Program-made: the position numbers and the translations under genes
NCBI RefSeq assembly: GCF_013363975.1
Contig: NZ_JABWGN010000003.1
Location: 62,001 to 126,000 of the forward strand
Direction of reading: 5' to 3'
Length of the DNA: 64,000 bases
Origin: Nonomuraea montanisoli
Lineage (GTDB): Bacteria > Actinomycetota > Actinomycetes > Streptosporangiales > Streptosporangiaceae
In this document: piece after piece, positions 24,030 to 33,086 of the stretch
How positions within the stretch are numbered: position 1 is the first letter of the stretch
How the letters are laid out: every line of letters begins with the position of its first letter
The notes under the pieces: generated by a model
The model's input: only the letters and a program-made list of their open reading frames with translations
What the model was told of the DNA's origin: nothing
Databases searched by the model: none

Positions 24030-26078
24030 TCAGTCGTCGGTGTCGTCGTCCTCGCGGCAGACCGAGCAGCTCGTCAGCCCGGCCTCCTCGGCGTCGGCGA
24101 GGGGCATGGCCAGGACGCCCGAGTCGCCCACGGCGCGGACGAGGGGGCAGTCGGTGGCGTGGTAGCGGCTCGTGCCCTCGATCACCTTGACCGTGGCGGA
24201 AGCGTTCGTGGACCCGCCGGAGGCCGCCTTGGAATCCTTGGACGACTTCTCAGGCTCCTCGGCCGCGCCGGAGGCCGAGCTCCTGGGGTTGGCGGTGGAG
24301 TCCTTCGCGTCCGAGGTGGAGTCCTCGGCGTCGCGGTCCGCCGAGCCCTTGGCGGTGGTCGTCGAGCTCTTGGCGGTGGTCGTCGAGCTCTTGGCGCCTG
24401 AAGAGGAGGTCTTCGCGCCCGAGGAGGCTGCGCCCGGGATCGGGCCCTTCGGCTTCGCGGACGACTCGGCGGCCGACGCGGGCCGGACCGGGACGTCCCG
24501 TGTCCCCGGCTTACGGGCGGGAGGCTCGACCGGCTCACCGGTGGCGGACACGGCGCGCTGCGGCCGCGTCTCCGGCCCCTGCTCGTCGTCGGCCGTCGAA
24601 GGCCGTTCCAGTGCCCGGTCCTTGGCCTCCGCGCCCGTGGCGGGCCTGGCGGCGCCCTCGGAGCGGACCGGGAAGATCTGGGTCGCCTCGCCCGGCCGTG
24701 ATCCCGCCGGAGCGGACGGGCCGGCTGGCGCCTTGGGAGCGCGCGCGGCCGGCGGGGTGAACGCCACCGAAGGAGAGGTCTGCTGGTCGTCGTCCTCGTC
24801 GTCGCCGGAGCCCGCGCCGGGAGCGGCGGCCGAGGGCCGCGCGGCCGGCCCGCCCGCGGCCGAGCCTCCCGCGCCCTGGCCGGGCCCGCTCTTGCCGGAC
24901 GTGTCCTTGCCGGTCGCGCCCTTGCCGGTCGCGCCCTTGCCAGGCGCGCTCTTACCGGTGGCGTCCTTGCCGGACGTGTCGCCTGGGGTGTCCTTGCCGG
25001 GAACGTCCTCGGCGGAGGCACCCGAGGCGCCCGAGGCGTCGTCGCCGGAGGTCTTCTTGGGCGTGCCCTTGCTGGTCGCGCCCGCGCCGGTCGGCCCCTT
25101 GTCATCGGCCGGACGGGCGAACCACGCGTACGGCTCGGAGGAGGAGCCCGATCCGGCCTCCGCCTTGGCGGCCTCACCGGAGGCGGCGGCGGGGGCGGTC
25201 GAGCCGGGCTTCGCGCCGGGCTTGGGAGCGGAGCCCGAGGCGGGCTCCGAGGGGCGTGCGGGGCCGCGATTGTCGGCGGCGTCCGTGCCGGGGGTGGAAG
25301 CCTTCGCGGGGGGCGCGGCGGGCTTCGGCGCGGCGGGCGGACGGCCCGTGCCGGTGGGGACCGGCGGGCGCAGGATCCGCGTGGACGCGGAGGAGTCGTC
25401 GGGCTCTTCGGAGCCGGCCGGCTCGGCGCGGCTGCCCGTGGAGACCACGGAGCCGCTGGAGGTCGCCGGACCGGACGACGCCGGGGGGGCGGACGACGTC
25501 GTGGTTCCGGAGGAGGCCGCCGGTTCGGGGTCGGCGACAGGGGGGAGCTGCCGTCCGCCGAGGGCGGCGTCGGGCAGGCACGTCGTGCAGGGCGTGAAGC
25601 CCTCCTCGCGTGCCTCCTCGTAGGTGAGCTCTTCGTGATCCCGGCCGACCAGCTGGCGGCACCCCGCGACGTGGTAGCGCTTGCGCCCCGGGATCACCAG
25701 GACGAGCGCGTCCGGGGTGATCCCCGTCGCCGGCGCGCGGCGCGGGGCGGACGCGGGGACGGTCGCCGTCTGCTGCACCCGCGGACGCGGGGACGGCGAC
25801 GCTCCCGTCGGGCCGGTCTGCGGCACGCCGGTCGGGCCGGTCTGGCCGTACGGCATGCCGGGCGGCACGTGCCCCAACGGAGGGGCGGCCGGCTCGGCGG
25901 CCCGCCCACCACTGGGGAAGAGCTCGTGACGCCGCAGGAAGGCCCCGATCACCAGGAACAGCGCGGACAGCACGCTGACCACGATGGACCACATGATGAG
26001 GTACACCTTGGCCAGGACGAAGCCCGCGATCAGCAACACGACCGCCGCGAGCACCAAACCAGCGCTGATGAGGATCAC
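24030..26078 (-). CDS. Two-helix membrane protein with long disordered region and two paired Cys motifs
   Basis: 682 residues, not recognised. Two hydrophobic helices (about 4-24 and 26-47) are followed by a long Ser/Gly/Lys/Ala/Pro-rich stretch. Two short similar modules bracket it. The first has Tyr135-His136, Cys140, then Cys164-x2-Cys167 after an EEAREEG segment. The second has Tyr639-His640, Cys644, then Cys671-x2-Cys674 after ADAEEAG. Each has the pattern YHxxxC...A-x3-G-x2-CxxC, like small metal-binding modules of the Ada or nuclease-tail type, and may bind zinc. Repeats such as GKDTSGKS and SSTTTAKS fill the middle. The GTG at 26078 is the start; its ribosome site is weak. It follows divIVA by 45 bases and may be in its operon. 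Function unknown. Confidence 0.75.
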   Translation of the reverse strand: MILISAGLVLAAVVLLIAGFVLAKVYLIMWSIVVSVLSALFLVIGAFLRRHELFPSGGRAAEPAAPPLGHVPPGMPYGQTGPTGVPQTGPTGASPSPRPRVQQTATVPASAPRRAPATGITPDALVLVIPGRKRYHVAGCRQLVGRDHEELTYEEAREEGFTPCTTCLPDAALGGRQLPPVADPEPAASSGTTTSSAPPASSGPATSSGSVVSTGSRAEPAGSEEPDDSSASTRILRPPVPTGTGRPPAAPKPAAPPAKASTPGTDAADNRGPARPSEPASGSAPKPGAKPGSTAPAAASGEAAKAEAGSGSSSEPYAWFARPADDKGPTGAGATSKGTPKKTSGDDASGASGASAEDVPGKDTPGDTSGKDATGKSAPGKGATGKGATGKDTSGKSGPGQGAGGSAAGGPAARPSAAAPGAGSGDDEDDDQQTSPSVAFTPPAARAPKAPAGPSAPAGSRPGEATQIFPVRSEGAARPATGAEAKDRALERPSTADDEQGPETRPQRAVSATGEPVEPPARKPGTRDVPVRPASAAESSAKPKGPIPGAASSGAKTSSSGAKSSTTTAKSSTTTAKGSADRDAEDSTSDAKDSTANPRSSASGAAEEPEKSSKDSKAASGGSTNASATVKVIEGTSRYHATDCPLVRAVGDSGVLAMPLADAEEAGLTSCSVCREDDDTDD

Positions 26079-26123
26079 AGAGGGCTCTTTCGAAGTGACG
26101 GGCCTGGTGGTCGACCCGTTACT

Positions 26124-26996
26124 TTACCGGCGGTCGTTGTGAGGACCGTCACCGCCGGGGAAAGCGCCCTGCGGGCCGTCGCCGCCGAACGGGCTCGGAC
26201 CGCCGGGGAGCGGCTGCTGAGCGCCCTGGGGAACGGCGTGGGACATGGCCGGAGCGACGGCCGCCGGACCACCCGACATCACCGGGAAGGCACCGCTGCC
26301 CTCGGCGGAGACGTTGAGCTCGGCGAGCTGGTTCTCCAGGTAGAGCTTGAGGCGGCTGCGGTACTCGCGCTCGAAGCTGCGCAGCTCCTCGACCTTGCGC
26401 TCCAGCTCGTCGCGGGTCTGGACGAGGGAGCCCATGGCCTGGCGGTGGCGCTCCTGCGCGTCGCGCTCCAGCGTCTCGGCGCGGGCACGGGCGTCGCCGA
26501 TGACCTGCTCGGCCTGGCGGCGGGCCTTGGTGAGGATCTCGTCGGCCTCGCGGCGGGCGCGGGTGACGGTCTCGTCGGCCTCACGCCGGGCGTCGGCGAT
26601 CGCCTGGTCGGCGGTCTGCTGGGCCAGGGCGAGCACGCGGGCCGCGGTGTCCATGTTGTCCTCGGCGGGAGGCATGTTCATGGCCACGGGGACCGGCTGG
26701 GGCTGGGGCTGCGGCTCCGGGGCCCGCATGGGCTCGGGCTGCGGGGGCGCCATCATCTCGGGCTTGGGCTGCTCCTGCACCGGCGCGGAGGCCATGGGCA
26801 TGCTCATGCCGCCCGGCACCTTCCCGCGCAGGCACTCGCCCAGCTTGGCGCGCAGCTCCTCGTTCTCTTGGATCAGGCGGTCGAGCTCGGCCTCGACTTC
26901 GTCGAGAAACGCGTCGACCTCTTCCTCGTCGTAGCCCGGTCGCAACCGGGTCGTACTGAACTGCTTGTTCCGCACGTCAGCGGGCGTCAGCGGCAT
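26124..26996 (-). CDS. divIVA: DivIVA/Wag31 polar growth scaffold
   Basis: 290 residues. The N-terminal membrane-curvature domain is clear (MPLTPADVRNKQFSTTRLRPGYDEEEVDAFLDEVE). A Met/Pro/Gln-rich linker follows, then a long coiled coil near 115-235 rich in Ala, Arg and Glu, and a Gly/Pro-rich tail. In actinobacteria this protein gathers at poles and septa and recruits the wall-synthesis machinery. ATG 26996 follows an aaggaga site. It lies downstream of sepF and yggT, the usual actinobacterial order at this end of the dcw cluster. The linker between the DivIVA domain and the coiled coil is longer than in Bacillus DivIVA, as is usual for the group. Confidence 0.95.
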   Translation of the reverse strand: MPLTPADVRNKQFSTTRLRPGYDEEEVDAFLDEVEAELDRLIQENEELRAKLGECLRGKVPGGMSMPMASAPVQEQPKPEMMAPPQPEPMRAPEPQPQPQPVPVAMNMPPAEDNMDTAARVLALAQQTADQAIADARREADETVTRARREADEILTKARRQAEQVIGDARARAETLERDAQERHRQAMGSLVQTRDELERKVEELRSFEREYRSRLKLYLENQLAELNVSAEGSGAFPVMSGGPAAVAPAMSHAVPQGAQQPLPGGPSPFGGDGPQGAFPGGDGPHNDRR

Positions 26997-27102
26997 CTTT
27001 TGGTCTCCTTGGCGCGCTTGGAGTCTGTCCGGAGGGACGGGGATCCCGAATCACTTCAGCGCGGACACGAGTTGGATCTCGACCGGTGCCCCGCGGTCCC
27101 TC

Positions 27103-27393
27103 TCACCGGCCCATCCATCCCACGATCTGGATCAGGAGCAGGACCACGATGAAGAGGACTGTGAAGCTCAGGTCAAAGGCCACCGTACCCAACCGGAGCG
27201 GAGGAATGAAACGGCGGAGGAACTTGAGGGGTGGGTCTGTTGCGGTGTATGTGGCTTCGGCCAGCACCAGTACGACCCCGGTGGGTCGCCACTGGCGAGC
27301 GAACGCCTGGACCGTCTCAAAGATCATCCTGCCGATGAGCAGCACCAGGTAGAGCGACAGGACGACGACCAAGATCTGACTTACGATCGCCAC
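27103..27393 (-). CDS. yggT: YggT-family membrane protein
   Basis: 96 residues with two hydrophobic helices (about 5-22 and 73-93) separated by a segment with TDPPLKFLRRFIPPLRLG, the hallmark of the YggT/YlmG family. These small proteins are usually found between sepF and divIVA, as here, and are linked to division or membrane organisation, though their biochemical role is not settled. The GTG at 27393 is preceded by ggggagg at a somewhat long distance. It is followed 106 bases later by divIVA on the same strand. Confidence 0.9.
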   Translation of the reverse strand: MAIVSQILVVVLSLYLVLLIGRMIFETVQAFARQWRPTGVVLVLAEATYTATDPPLKFLRRFIPPLRLGTVAFDLSFTVLFIVVLLLIQIVGWMGR

Positions 27394-27473
27394 GGGCTGG
27401 CCGCGCCTCCCCTTCTGGTGTGCCCTGCGGGCCTCGGCGAGACCCGGTCGGGTGCGATAGGCATACAGAGACT

Positions 27474-27974
27474 CTAACTCTGGTTGAAGAACCCGCGTTC
27501 CGCGATTCGAGCCTTGTCCTCGGCGGTCACCTCGACATTGGCAGGGGACAACAGGAACACCTTGTTGGTAACACGTTCGATGTTGCCGTGTAGGCCAAAG
27601 ACCAGACCTGCCGCGAAATCGACCAGGCGCTTGGCGTCGCTGTCAACCATCTCGGTCAGATTCATGATGACGGGAGTGCCGTCGCGGAAGTGCTCACCGA
27701 TCGTCCGCGCCTCGTTGTAGGTGCGGGGGTGGAGCGTGGTGATGCGGGCCAGATCGGTCGTACGGCGCTCCAGGACGGTCGTGGCGGGCCGGGGCGCGGG
27801 GACGCCCGGGTCGGTCTCCTCGTCGCGGTCCTGGACCGTCACGGGCCGCTCCTCGCCGGTGCGGGGGGCCTCGTCCTCGTAGGCGTACTCGTCCGGGTAG
27901 GTGTCGTACCTCTCGTAACGGTCGTCCTCCACGAGACCGAGGTAGACCGCCATCTTGCGCATCGCGCCGGCCAT
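27474..27974 (-). CDS. sepF: Cell division protein SepF
   Basis: 166 residues. The N terminus ([18 protein letters not shown]) is a membrane-binding helix. An acidic Tyr/Asp/Glu-rich linker follows, then the SepF core with [31 protein letters not shown] and [23 protein letters not shown]. SepF polymerises, binds the FtsZ tail and anchors it to the membrane; in actinobacteria that lack FtsA and ZipA it is the main anchor. ATG 27974 has GGAGGAC eight bases upstream. It sits between yggS and yggT as in other actinobacterial dcw clusters. Confidence 0.96.
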   Translation of the reverse strand: MAGAMRKMAVYLGLVEDDRYERYDTYPDEYAYEDEAPRTGEERPVTVQDRDEETDPGVPAPRPATTVLERRTTDLARITTLHPRTYNEARTIGEHFRDGTPVIMNLTEMVDSDAKRLVDFAAGLVFGLHGNIERVTNKVFLLSPANVEVTAEDKARIAERGFFNQS

Positions 27975-28112
27975 CGCTACGTCGTCCTCCTGCTCATGGT
28001 CGCACTCGCTCGGGCCTGTCGCAGCGCCCGAGGCGGTAGCCGTACCCCCTTGAAGCTCACCGCTGATCGACCTCTACTGGATGCGCGGGCCTGAAGCCCA
28101 CTTGAGGGGACA

Positions 28113-28805
28113 TTACCTGACGAAGGGCTTGCGACGGCCGAGCAACGCCGTACCGATCCGCACGTGTGTCGCGCCGTGCGCGACGGCCTCCGCCAGATCG
28201 TCGCTCATCCCGGCCGAGATCATGGTGGCGCGCGGGTGGTTCTCCTGCACGGCCTGCGCCACCTCGCGCAGCCGCGCGAACGCCTTGCCCGGGTCCTCGC
28301 CCAGCGGCGCCACGGCCATGACCCCGCCGAGCCAGACGTGGCCGAGCGCGGCGATCTCGTCGGCCAGCGCCGGCACGTCGGCCGGGAGGGCGCCGCCCCG
28401 GGCCGGGTCGTCGTCCAGGGACACCTGGACGAGGCAGCCGACCTCCCGGCCCAGCCGCCCGGCCTCCTTGCTGAGGGCGGCGGCCAGGCGCAGGCGGTCG
28501 ACGGAGTGGACGACGTCGGCGTAGCCGGCGACGGAGCGCACCTTGTTGGTCTGCAACTGGCCGACGAAGTGCCAGGTCAGGGGCAGGGAGGCCAGCTCGT
28601 GGGCCTTGGGCGCGGCTTCCTGGTCGCGGTTCTCGCCGACGTCGCGCACGCCCAGCTCGGCGAGGATCCGCACGTCCTCGGCGGGGCGGGTCTTGGTGAC
28701 GGCGATCAGCGTGACCTCGCCGCGGTCGCGTCCGGCCGCCCGGCACGCCTCCGCGATCCGCCGCTCGACGTCGGCCAGCCCGGCCGCGATCTCGTCCCGC
28801 CTCAT
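28113..28805 (-). CDS. yggS: YggS/PLPBP-family pyridoxal phosphate homeostasis protein
   Basis: 230 residues forming a single TIM-barrel of the alanine racemase fold-III type without the second domain. The PLP lysine is in LIAVTKTRPAED, and the family blocks VGENRDQEAAPKAHEL and WHFVGQLQTNK are present, with MSDDLAEAVAHGATHVRIGTALLG at the end. It binds PLP and helps keep vitamin B6 pools in balance; it has no known catalytic activity. ATG 28805 is the start. It lies between sepF and ftsZ. The ylmD gene that often sits beside it is not present here. Confidence 0.94.
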   Translation of the reverse strand: MRRDEIAAGLADVERRIAEACRAAGRDRGEVTLIAVTKTRPAEDVRILAELGVRDVGENRDQEAAPKAHELASLPLTWHFVGQLQTNKVRSVAGYADVVHSVDRLRLAAALSKEAGRLGREVGCLVQVSLDDDPARGGALPADVPALADEIAALGHVWLGGVMAVAPLGEDPGKAFARLREVAQAVQENHPRATMISAGMSDDLAEAVAHGATHVRIGTALLGRRKPFVR

Positions 28806-29024
28806 CGCGCCTGTCCCTTTCCCTCAGGACTTCGGGACTGCCCTGTTCGTCCCGCCTCATTCATGGGGCCTCTCGCGGCTTCCCGCAGGCCCCCATCATG
28901 CCCGGTGCCCGTCCGTCCCCGCCGACCGGGCCGATCACCGCGCCCGTCCCGTACGGGCGGCGCCGCGCGTACGGCGACAACCGTCTCGGGGGGACGCCCT
29001 CGGTGCGGCCCCGCACACAGCGGC

Positions 29025-29061
29025 GCCGCTCCGCCGTCCCGTTGGCCGGGAGCGGAGCGGC
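29025..29061 (-). terminator. Hairpin after ftsZ
   Basis: Nine-base outer arms (GCCGCTCCG and CGGAGCGGC) enclose a 5-base inner stem (TCCCG/CGGGA). It starts 14 bases after the ftsZ stop. The rest of the 269-base gap to yggS shows no coding frame with a recognisable product. Confidence 0.55.
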
Positions 29062-29074
29062 GAGGGCGCGACGG

Positions 29075-30493
29075 TCACTTCAGGAAGTCGGGAACGTCGA
29101 GCTCCTCCTCCTGCTCCTCGAAGACGACCGGGCGGCGCTTGGCCGGCTCCGACATGCGGGAGGTGATCGGGGTGGGCGGGGTGGCCGGCTCGGGCGTGGG
29201 CCGCGGGATCGAGACGGGGCCCGGCGGCTCCTCGGCCACGACGACCGGCTCGGGGTCGGGCGCGGGCTCGGGAACGCTCTCCACCGGCCGCATCGGCTCG
29301 GTCCGCAGCTCCGGCCGCGGCTCGGCCCGCAGTTCGGGACGATGCTCCGGACGGGGCTCGGACCGGAAGTCGGGCCTCGGCTCGGGCCGCACCTCCGCGC
29401 GCGGCTCGGGCCGCGGCTCCGGCCTGGGCGCGGGCTCGGCCTTCACGGTCGGCGGGGCGACGCTGGGACGCGCCGGGGAGGAGACCGGCGGCGCCGCCTG
29501 GGCCGCGGGGCGGCTCTGCGGGCGCGGCAGCTTCTCCACCGGCGGCGGCACGTCGTCGAAGCCGGCGGCGATGACGGTGACCCGCACCTCGTCGCCCAGG
29601 GCGTCGTCGATGACCGTGCCGAAGATGATGTTGGCGTCGGGCGCCGCGGCCATGGACACGAGCTGCGCCGCCTCGTTGATCTCGAACAGGCCCAGGTCGG
29701 ACCCGCCCGCGATCGACAGCAGCACGCCGTGGGCGCCGTCGATGCTGGCCTCCAGCAGCGGGCTGGAGACCGCCATCTCGGCCGCCGCGACCGAACGGTC
29801 GTCGCCGCGCGCGTGGCCGATGCCCATGAGCGCCGAGCCGGCGCCGGACATGACCGACTTCACGTCGGCGAAGTCGAGGTTGATCAGACCGGGCGTGGTG
29901 ATCAGGTCGGTGATGCCCTGGACACCGGACAGCAGCACCTGGTCGGCCGCCTTGAACGCGTCGAGCACGCTCACCTGCCGGTCGGAGATCGACAGCAGCC
30001 GGTCGTTGGGGATCACGATGAGGGTGTCGACCTCGTCGCGCAGCGTCTCGATGCCGGCCTCGGCCTGCATGGCGCGGCGCCGGCCCTCGAAGCTGAACGG
30101 CCGGGTCACGACGCCGATGGTCAGGGCGCCGAGGGACCGGGCGATGTTGGCCACCACGGGCGCGCCGCCCGTGCCGGTGCCGCCGCCCTCGCCGGCCGTC
30201 ACGAAGACCATGTCGGCCCCCTTGAGGACCTCCTCGATCTCCTCACGATGATCTTCCGCCGCCTTGCGCCCCACGTCGGGGTTGGCGCCGGCGCCCAGTC
30301 CGCGCGTGAGCTCACGGCCCACGTCGAGTTTGACGTCGGCGTCACTCATCAGCAGCGCCTGGGCGTCGGTGTTTATCGCGATGAACTCGACGCCCTTGAG
30401 TCCCTCCTCGATCATCCGGTTGACGGCGTTGACTCCGCCGCCGCCGATGCCGACGACCTTGATGACCGCGAGGTAGTTCTGCGGTGCTGCCAC
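29075..30493 (-). CDS. ftsZ: Cell division GTPase FtsZ with extended C-terminal linker
   Basis: About 472 residues. FtsZ polymerises with GTP to form the division ring. The GTP-binding loop [13 protein letters not shown], the tubulin signature [11 protein letters not shown], and the T7 loop [11 protein letters not shown] with its catalytic Asp are all present. A linker of about 150 residues is made of Arg-Pro-Glu repeats ([10 protein letters not shown] type), longer than in many bacteria, and the protein ends in the conserved tail DVPDFLK that binds SepF. The GTG at 30493 ([13 protein letters not shown]) is preferred because family members begin there and ggaaagg lies nine bases upstream; an ATG at 30526 would add 11 residues. 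Confidence 0.97.
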   Translation of the reverse strand: MAAPQNYLAVIKVVGIGGGGVNAVNRMIEEGLKGVEFIAINTDAQALLMSDADVKLDVGRELTRGLGAGANPDVGRKAAEDHREEIEEVLKGADMVFVTAGEGGGTGTGGAPVVANIARSLGALTIGVVTRPFSFEGRRRAMQAEAGIETLRDEVDTLIVIPNDRLLSISDRQVSVLDAFKAADQVLLSGVQGITDLITTPGLINLDFADVKSVMSGAGSALMGIGHARGDDRSVAAAEMAVSSPLLEASIDGAHGVLLSIAGGSDLGLFEINEAAQLVSMAAAPDANIIFGTVIDDALGDEVRVTVIAAGFDDVPPPVEKLPRPQSRPAAQAAPPVSSPARPSVAPPTVKAEPAPRPEPRPEPRAEVRPEPRPDFRSEPRPEHRPELRAEPRPELRTEPMRPVESVPEPAPDPEPVVVAEEPPGPVSIPRPTPEPATPPTPITSRMSEPAKRRPVVFEEQEEELDVPDFLK

Positions 30494-30874
30494 GACGAGG
30501 GGCCTTTCCGCTCGTTTACTTGCCATTTCGGTGCGGATGTCTCCGCGTTCTCAGTTCGGGTAAGTCTCAACCTCAAGTTGAGATTCAGATTTATGTCAAC
30601 CTGAGGATTGATACGGACAGTAGGAGTTACGCTCCGGGCGGGTCAACTAACCGCGCCGCAAGCACGTCCGGCGTGTCGCGGGCTGTCCGTTTCGCTCTGT
30701 GGTCTCGCCAGGTCGGGGGCACTCCTCCGCCGCACGTCCCGCGTACAGGCTCTCACGCCCGGGCCGCCGGCGCGCACAGGCGCGGCGAACCTCTCGCACC
30801 CCCGCTGATCGGACGGCGGAAACGCGCCCGGCGGACAGCCGGTAAGGATCATTACCAGATGCGTCGCGATAAGA
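30494..30874 (-). promoter_or_regulatory. ftsZ upstream region with promoter-like box and inverted repeat
   Basis: This 381-base region lies between ftsQ and ftsZ and holds no gene. On the minus strand a TTGACA box (30594-30599) is followed by an A/T-rich stretch and an inverted repeat with 6-base arms (CTCAAC-5-GTTGAG, 30566-30582), located where the -10 region would be. A small CCGGC-5-GCCGG hairpin at 30828-30842 could end ftsQ transcripts. A dedicated ftsZ promoter is usual in actinobacteria. The operator-like repeat could be a regulator site; which regulator is unknown. Confidence 0.45.
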
Positions 30875-31573
30875 TCACTTGAGGGTGACGACGTCCGGCG
30901 AGCTGACGTCGTAGACGTCGGCCTTGCGTCCCAGGACCCGCGTCAGGATGCGCGCCTTCTCCTCGCCGCGCTCGGCGCCGCCCCAGAAGACCGTGCGGCC
31001 GTCGGTCAGCTCCAGCGACACGCCCTCGGCCGTGGTGGCGCTCACCTGGCGCACCCTGCCCGCCAGCGAGCCGGGCAGCGACTGGACGACCTTGAGCGCG
31101 GCCATCGTCGCCGGATCGCCCGCGGCCGGCCGGTCCACCTTGAGCACCGGCAGCCACGCCGGGGCCAGGTCCCTGACCTCGATCACCACGCCGTGCGCGT
31201 CGACGAGCGCGGCCCGGCCGCCGACGGGCAGGGAGGCGATCGGCCGCCGCTCGCTGACCCGGATGCGCAGCGTCCCCGGCCAGACCCGCTCGGCCTTGGC
31301 CGTGGCGAGCTGCGGCAGGGTCAGGACCCGGGCCTCGACGCCCTCCAGGTCGACCGTGGCCAGCGGATGCAGGGCGGGCACCGCGGCCTTCTCCTTGACC
31401 CGGTCCTCGGGCACTGTGAGATTTCCCACGATCTCCACCGAGCGGACGCCGAGGACCGGCGAGAAGAACACCAGCCACGCCGCGACGCCGACCACGCCCA
31501 CGGTCAGCAGCACCAGCAACGCCGTCCGCGCCCTCATCACTCTCCCGGCTGCACGCCCATCCGACCCGATCAC
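30875..31573 (-). CDS. ftsQ: Cell division protein FtsQ (POTRA)
   Basis: About 232 residues: a short cytoplasmic stretch, one membrane helix (ALLVLLTVGVVGVAAWLVFF), and an extracellular POTRA domain that begins with VRSVEIVGNLTVPEDRV, followed by the FtsQ beta domain with VSERRPIASLPVGGRAALVDAHGVV. It binds FtsL and FtsI-type partners in the divisome core. Two starts are possible: GTG 31573 (VIGSDGRAAG), used here, and ATG 31537 with gggag close upstream. It lies between ftsZ and murC, and a 112-base gap separates it from murC. Confidence 0.93.
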   Translation of the reverse strand: MIGSDGRAAGRVMRARTALLVLLTVGVVGVAAWLVFFSPVLGVRSVEIVGNLTVPEDRVKEKAAVPALHPLATVDLEGVEARVLTLPQLATAKAERVWPGTLRIRVSERRPIASLPVGGRAALVDAHGVVIEVRDLAPAWLPVLKVDRPAAGDPATMAALKVVQSLPGSLAGRVRQVSATTAEGVSLELTDGRTVFWGGAERGEEKARILTRVLGRKADVYDVSSPDVVTLK

Positions 31574-31685
31574 GGCACCGAACCTACGCCGAGCGCCGCC
31601 CACGCCGCCCGAGGCGCGCCCGCCGCCCGGAGTCCCCGCCCTGCCGGGCGGTCCGAGGCGTGGCCGGAGGCGCCCCGTGCGGGCG

Positions 31686-33086
31686 TCAGCGGCCGGAGAG
31701 CTCCGCCAGGATCCGGGGGCCGAGCTCCGTCACGTCCCCGGCGCCCATGGTGAGCACGATGTCGCCCGGCCGCGCGCGGGACGCCGCCAGGCCCGGGACC
31801 GCGGAGCGGTCGGGCTCGTACGCGACCCGCTCGGCGGGCAGCGGCACGCGGCCCGCGACCATCGCCCCCGACACGCCCGGCTCGGGGTCCTCGCGGGCGC
31901 CGTAGACGTCGAGCACGATCACCTCGTCGGCCAGCCCGAGAGCCGTGCCGAAGTCGTCGGCGAAGAACCGGGTGCGCGAGTACAGGTGGGGCTGGAAGAT
32001 GGCGACGACCCGCCCGTCGCCGGAGTAGGAGGCCACCACGTCGCGCGCGGCCCGCAGGTCGGCGGCCAGCTCGGTCGGGTGGTGGGCGTAGCTGTCGAAC
32101 ACGGCGACGCCGCCCGCCTCGCCCTTGGCCTCGAAGCGCCGCTTGGTCCCGCCGAAGGCCGCCAGCCCGTCCCTGATCTCCTCGAACGGCAGGCCCAGCT
32201 CGTCGGCCACGGCGATCACCGCGGCGGCGTTGAGCGCGTTGTGGGCCCCGGGCACGGCCAGCCTGACCTCGCCGCGCCCCTCGACGGTGAAGCGCGTGCC
32301 GAACCCGTCGGGCCGCACGTCGGTCACCCGCAGCTCGCCCGCCTCGCCGTACGTGCGCACCCGCAGCCCGCGCGCCCGCGCGGCCTCGGCCATCTCGGCC
32401 GCGCCGGGGTCGTCGGCGCAGGCGATGAGCAGCGAGCCGATCCGCTCGCTGAAGCGGGCGAAGCTGTCGTGGACGGCGCGCGGGTCGCCGTAGTTGTCGA
32501 GGTGGTCGGCCTCGACGTTGGTGACCACGGCGATGTCGGGGGCCAGCATGAGGAACGAGCCGTCGCTCTCGTCGGCCTCGGCCACGAACACCTCGCCGGA
32601 GCCCTCGTCGGCGCCGAGCCCGGTGGTGACGAGCTGGCCGCCGACGCAGTAGGACGGGTCGGCGCCGCACTTCTGCAGCGCCACGGTGAGCATCGAGGTG
32701 GTGGTGGTCTTGCCGTGGGTGCCGGCGACGGCGACGGCCGTGCGGCCGGCCATCACCGAGGCGAGCGCGGCGGCCCGCGGGATGATGCGCAGCCCCTGCC
32801 TCAGCGCCTCCCCCAGCTCGGGGTTGGAGTCGCGGATCGCGGTGGAGACGACGACGGTGTCGACGTCCTTGATGTGGGAGGCGGCGTGCCCGATGTGCAC
32901 GGTGGCGCCGAGCCGGCGCAGCTCGCCGACGAGGTCGCTGCTGCGCGCGTCGCTGCCGGACACGCGCACGCCGCGCTTGAGCAGGATGCGGGCGATGCCC
33001 GACATCCCCGCGCCGCCGATGCCGATGAAGTGGACCCGGCCCAGGTCCTCGGTGGCGATGGGCTCGACCAGCTTGACCAGACTCAT
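31686..33086 (-). CDS. murC: UDP-N-acetylmuramate--L-alanine ligase
   Basis: 466 residues. It adds L-alanine to UDP-MurNAc with ATP, the first step of stem-peptide assembly. The N-terminal nucleotide-binding loop HFIGIGGAGMSGIA, the ATP site VAGTHGKTTTTSML, and the C-terminal domain with DSYAHHPTE and FQPHLYSRT are all clear. ATG 33086 overlaps the murG stop by four bases (ATGA), so the two are translationally coupled. No murB lies next to it; in actinobacteria murB is usually elsewhere. Confidence 0.97.
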   Translation of the reverse strand: MSLVKLVEPIATEDLGRVHFIGIGGAGMSGIARILLKRGVRVSGSDARSSDLVGELRRLGATVHIGHAASHIKDVDTVVVSTAIRDSNPELGEALRQGLRIIPRAAALASVMAGRTAVAVAGTHGKTTTTSMLTVALQKCGADPSYCVGGQLVTTGLGADEGSGEVFVAEADESDGSFLMLAPDIAVVTNVEADHLDNYGDPRAVHDSFARFSERIGSLLIACADDPGAAEMAEAARARGLRVRTYGEAGELRVTDVRPDGFGTRFTVEGRGEVRLAVPGAHNALNAAAVIAVADELGLPFEEIRDGLAAFGGTKRRFEAKGEAGGVAVFDSYAHHPTELAADLRAARDVVASYSGDGRVVAIFQPHLYSRTRFFADDFGTALGLADEVIVLDVYGAREDPEPGVSGAMVAGRVPLPAERVAYEPDRSAVPGLAASRARPGDIVLTMGAGDVTELGPRILAELSGR

